8,896 bases of DNA from Deltaproteobacteria bacterium (lineage in GTDB: Bacteria > Bdellovibrionota_C > UBA2361 > OMII01). Under the pieces are notes generated by a model. The model had not been told where the DNA came from. It made no database searches and was given only the letters and a program-made list of their open reading frames with translations. The stretch is taken from positions 1 to 8,896 of the forward strand of contig JALRCK010000011.1 of assembly GCA_023262305.1 (NCBI GenBank). Reading direction: 5' to 3'. The translations under genes and the position numbers were made by a program. Below, piece by piece: positions 6,939 through 8,896 of this stretch. How positions within the stretch are numbered: position 1 is the first letter of the stretch; each line of letters opens with the position of its first letter.

Positions 6939-8117
6939 ATGTCTCCGGCGGCTCCATCAACCCTAAATACCTTCGATCACCGGCCGACCTGCGCCGAGGT
7001 CGATCTGGGGGCTTTGTGCCATAACCTTAATGCTATCAAGACCTTCGTTGCTCCGAGCAAGGTCATGGCCGTTGTTAAGGCGAATGGATACGGCCATGGG
7101 CTGGAGCGCACAGCCCTTACTCTGCAGGGGGCCGGGGTAGATTCCCTCGGGGTCGCGTACATCGAGGAGGCAATTGCTCTGAGGCGATCAGGGATCACCA
7201 TTCCGATCCTAGTTTTTGGGGGGCTCCTTCAGGAGCAACTCGAACTTTACCTAAAACACGATGTCGATGTTACCGCATCCTCGGTCAGTAAGTTGGAACA
7301 GATTGAGGCGACCGCCCAACGCCTCAATAAGCGGGCGCGGGTCCACCTCAAGATTGATACCGGACTAGAGCGCATCGGGGTTCACTACTACTCCGCAGAT
7401 TCGTTGTACGAGGCAGCGCTCCGCGCGAGGCACTCTGATGTTGTAGGTGTTTACTCCCACTTTGCGGATGTGAATTTAAATGACCTTGCAATCGCCAAGA
7501 TGCAGCTTGAGAGATTTCTTTCCTCGCTCAGGTACTTTGAGGATCGGGCGCACGCACCATTTCTTCGGCACATCGCCTCCTCAAGTGGCTTGATGGCTCT
7601 GAAAGAGAGCCACCTTGATATGGTTCGGCCTGGTCTTACCCTCTATGGAGTGTATCCAGGGCCCGGTTATGAATCGCGGCTTCAAGTCAAATCGGTCCTC
7701 TCCCTGAAGAGCCAGGTGGTATACTTCAAGGTTGTTAAGAAGGGGGCAGGGGTGAGCTACGGACACAAGTGGCATGCACCGGAGGACACTCGCGTCGTGA
7801 CCATTCCGATCGGATATGGGGATGGATACTCCAGGGCGCTCTCGAACAAAGCTTCCGTGATCATTCGTGGAAAGAGGTCCCCAATCGTTGGAGTTGTATG
7901 CATGGATCAGTTGATGGTCAACATCGGCCCAAACGGTGAGGCTTACAACGATGATGAGGTTATCTTAATTGGTACATCAGGAGACCAGCGAGTCTCAGTC
8001 GAGGAGCTCGCAAACCTTGTCGACACCACGCCGCACGAGATCTTGGTGTTATTGAATCAGCGCATTCCCCGGGTGTACCTGACCGCAGCGGGAGCCGTCC
8101 CGAATCGCGATAACTGA
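6939..8117 (+). CDS. alr: Alanine racemase, PLP-dependent
   Basis: The 392-residue product converts L-alanine to D-alanine in the cytoplasm for peptidoglycan precursor synthesis. The N-terminal TIM-barrel domain opens with AEVDLGALCHNL. AVVKANGYGHG (44-54) carries the PLP Schiff-base lysine K47. KIDTGLERIG (138-147) holds the usual carbamylated lysine (K138) and the arginine R145 that contacts the cofactor. HIASSSG (211-217) and VRPGLTLYG (229-237) give PLP-phosphate and ring contacts. The C-terminal beta domain starts near 245. GVSYG (271-275) contains the catalytic tyrosine Y274 and CMDQLMV (321-327) the conserved substrate-site Met-Asp. Length and motif spacing are normal, so it should be active. 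The ATG at 6939 lies about 15 codons before the conserved core, and no Shine-Dalgarno is evident. Some bacteria have a second, catabolic racemase (dadX); divergence from a PBP gene favours the biosynthetic role. Confidence 0.96.
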   Translation: MSPAAPSTLNTFDHRPTCAEVDLGALCHNLNAIKTFVAPSKVMAVVKANGYGHGLERTALTLQGAGVDSLGVAYIEEAIALRRSGITIPILVFGGLLQEQLELYLKHDVDVTASSVSKLEQIEATAQRLNKRARVHLKIDTGLERIGVHYYSADSLYEAALRARHSDVVGVYSHFADVNLNDLAIAKMQLERFLSSLRYFEDRAHAPFLRHIASSSGLMALKESHLDMVRPGLTLYGVYPGPGYESRLQVKSVLSLKSQVVYFKVVKKGAGVSYGHKWHAPEDTRVVTIPIGYGDGYSRALSNKASVIIRGKRSPIVGVVCMDQLMVNIGPNGEAYNDDEVILIGTSGDQRVSVEELANLVDTTPHEILVLLNQRIPRVYLTAAGAVPNRDN

Positions 8118-8131
8118 GCCCCTTGAGGGGC
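8118..8131 (+). terminator. Short GC hairpin right after alr
   Basis: GCCCC-TTGA-GGGGC begins one base past the alr stop codon. It is a perfect five-pair stem with a four-base loop. There is no T-run after it, so it may act as a weak or factor-assisted terminator, or only protect the 3' end. Confidence 0.3.
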
Positions 8132-8412
8132 CGGAGCGGTGAGAGTGAGATACCTTTCTAAGAATTCCCTTTGAATCTGTAAGGGTTCCCGGCATCTCAG
8201 GGAGTACGTGATATCAGCATGTTATCGCCCTTAAGCTCCTATAAGGAGGTCGCTGTTCTATTGCGAGCCCTATAAACACTCCCCGATAGCCCAAGATCTG
8301 CTCTTTTCCATGTGAGCATCGAGGGTTATGCACACACTTCGTGAGCTAAAAATGCATCGGACATCATCTTAAAGATGAACCGCCGTTCACCGTTCGTTTA
8401 AGAGAGACCGTC

Positions 8413-8442
8413 TTGACGCAACGAAACTTTGTAACGTGTTAG
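8413..8442 (+). promoter_or_regulatory. Candidate promoter of the FkbM-type methyltransferase gene
   Basis: TTGACG (8413-8418) matches five of six bases of the sigma-70 -35 box. An 18-nt spacer leads to TGTTAG (8437-8442), only three of six for the -10. It lies 35 bp before the start codon, a sensible distance. The weak -10 makes this tentative. Confidence 0.28.
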
Positions 8443-8476
8443 AAGCCTAGCGGCTTTGCATCGAAGGATAATACCC

Positions 8477-8896
8477 ATGAACGCTGAGTGGTCCTCAATA
8501 GTGTCAGACCTTGTGCTCGTTTTGCCCGAGGTCCTTGAAGGACATAAACCATCGTCGCCCCTCTACCACTTTCTATCGAAAGTCGCGGCGTCAGGAGTAG
8601 AGAGCTCTCCCCTTGTCGAGAAGGAGCCGAAGCCGTTTCCATTCGCTCCGTTCGGAGAGATCGTTTTTCCGCACCACTCCATGGGGGCCATCAACACAAC
8701 ACACCTCTTTGGTCTGGATGAACTGATTATCTACGCCTTCTACTATCGGGCCCGGAATCTCTACAAGAAGACAGCCGATCTCGGCGCGAACCTTGGGTTG
8801 CACTCAATCTTGATGGCAAAGCTGGGCTTTTCCGTCACATGCTACGAGCCTGACCCCGTTCACTTTGAGATCCTTACGAAGAACCTCTCCCGCAAT
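8477..8896 (+). CDS. FkbM-family SAM-dependent methyltransferase, C-terminus cut by the window edge
   Basis: The frame is open from the ATG at 8477 to the right edge (140 codons). The start is fixed by AAGGA at 8464-8468, eight bases upstream. Residues 54-98 carry a conserved-looking lead-in with MGAINT (69-74) and LFGLDELI (77-84). Motif I of a class I methyltransferase follows, ADLGANLGLHS (100-110), which forms the SAM loop. The acidic end of strand 2 is CYEPDP (122-127), and NLSRN (136-140) closes the visible part. The DLGAN-to-EPDP pattern is typical of the FkbM family, whose members O-methylate polyketides, sugars, lipids or lipopolysaccharide parts. The substrate cannot be told from this half, and the remaining SAM-fold motifs lie outside. 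It is probably its own transcription unit, given the long gap after alr. No membrane segment or signal peptide is seen. Confidence 0.85.
   Translation, partial: MNAEWSSIVSDLVLVLPEVLEGHKPSSPLYHFLSKVAASGVESSPLVEKEPKPFPFAPFGEIVFPHHSMGAINTTHLFGLDELIIYAFYYRARNLYKKTADLGANLGLHSILMAKLGFSVTCYEPDPVHFEILTKNLSRN

Larger units (their letters stand above)
8118..8476. other. 359-bp non-coding stretch between alr and the FkbM-type gene
   Basis: No open frame here is longer than about 15 codons with a plausible start. Besides the hairpin after alr, it holds CTCCT-ATA-AGGAG (8236-8248), whose right arm is a perfect Shine-Dalgarno word with no gene behind it, and CATCTT-A-AAGATG (8365-8377), an operator-sized palindrome about 48 bp before the candidate promoter. 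A long leader or a small RNA is possible, but I cannot support either from the sequence. Confidence 0.45.

Noticed and set aside
8439..8803. Minus-strand frames opposite the FkbM-type gene
   Set aside because: They are shadows of a frame with a strong ribosome-binding site and clear methyltransferase motifs.

Overview
The window looks like a piece of a bacterial chromosome of moderately high GC, dense in genes on both strands, most likely Gram-negative. Two things point that way: a very large class A penicillin-binding protein (PBP) of a kind I associate with proteobacteria-like genomes, and a divergently placed alanine racemase. The tRNA-Phe gene does not encode its CCA tail, which argues against enterobacteria-like organisms. 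I cannot name a phylum from sequence alone, and I see no phage, transposon, CRISPR or plasmid signature.

Layout. The left part (1-3298) is on the minus strand. A membrane-embedded spermidine-synthase-like protein starts at 1752 and runs off the left edge. A 292-bp gap with several palindromes follows. Next comes an uncharacterised Thr/Pro-rich protein gene (2045-2856) whose conserved-looking C-terminal domain is split by a -1 frameshift. A GC-rich intergenic stretch and a tRNA-Phe(GAA) gene (3116-3188) complete this part. The centre is one large minus-strand gene (3299-6730) for an 1143-residue bifunctional PBP. A 208-bp divergent intergenic region separates it from plus-strand alr (6939-8117). 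A 359-bp non-coding stretch then leads to the 5' part of a plus-strand FkbM-type methyltransferase gene (8477 to the right edge).

How the genes relate. Alr makes D-alanine for the peptidoglycan stem peptide. The PBP, transcribed away from alr, would polymerise glycan strands and cross-link those peptides through D-Ala-D-Ala. These two form a small cell-wall module around a shared control region. The FkbM-type enzyme (probably O-methylation of a glycan, lipid or small molecule) and the spermidine-synthase-like protein have no visible pathway link to it.

The points most worth checking are the frameshifted gene and the PBP. The PBP has intact transpeptidase motifs, a substitution at the second conserved Glu position of the glycosyltransferase, and about 200 extra residues between its SxN and KTG motifs. 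I did not find clear evidence of a wholly new multi-gene system here.
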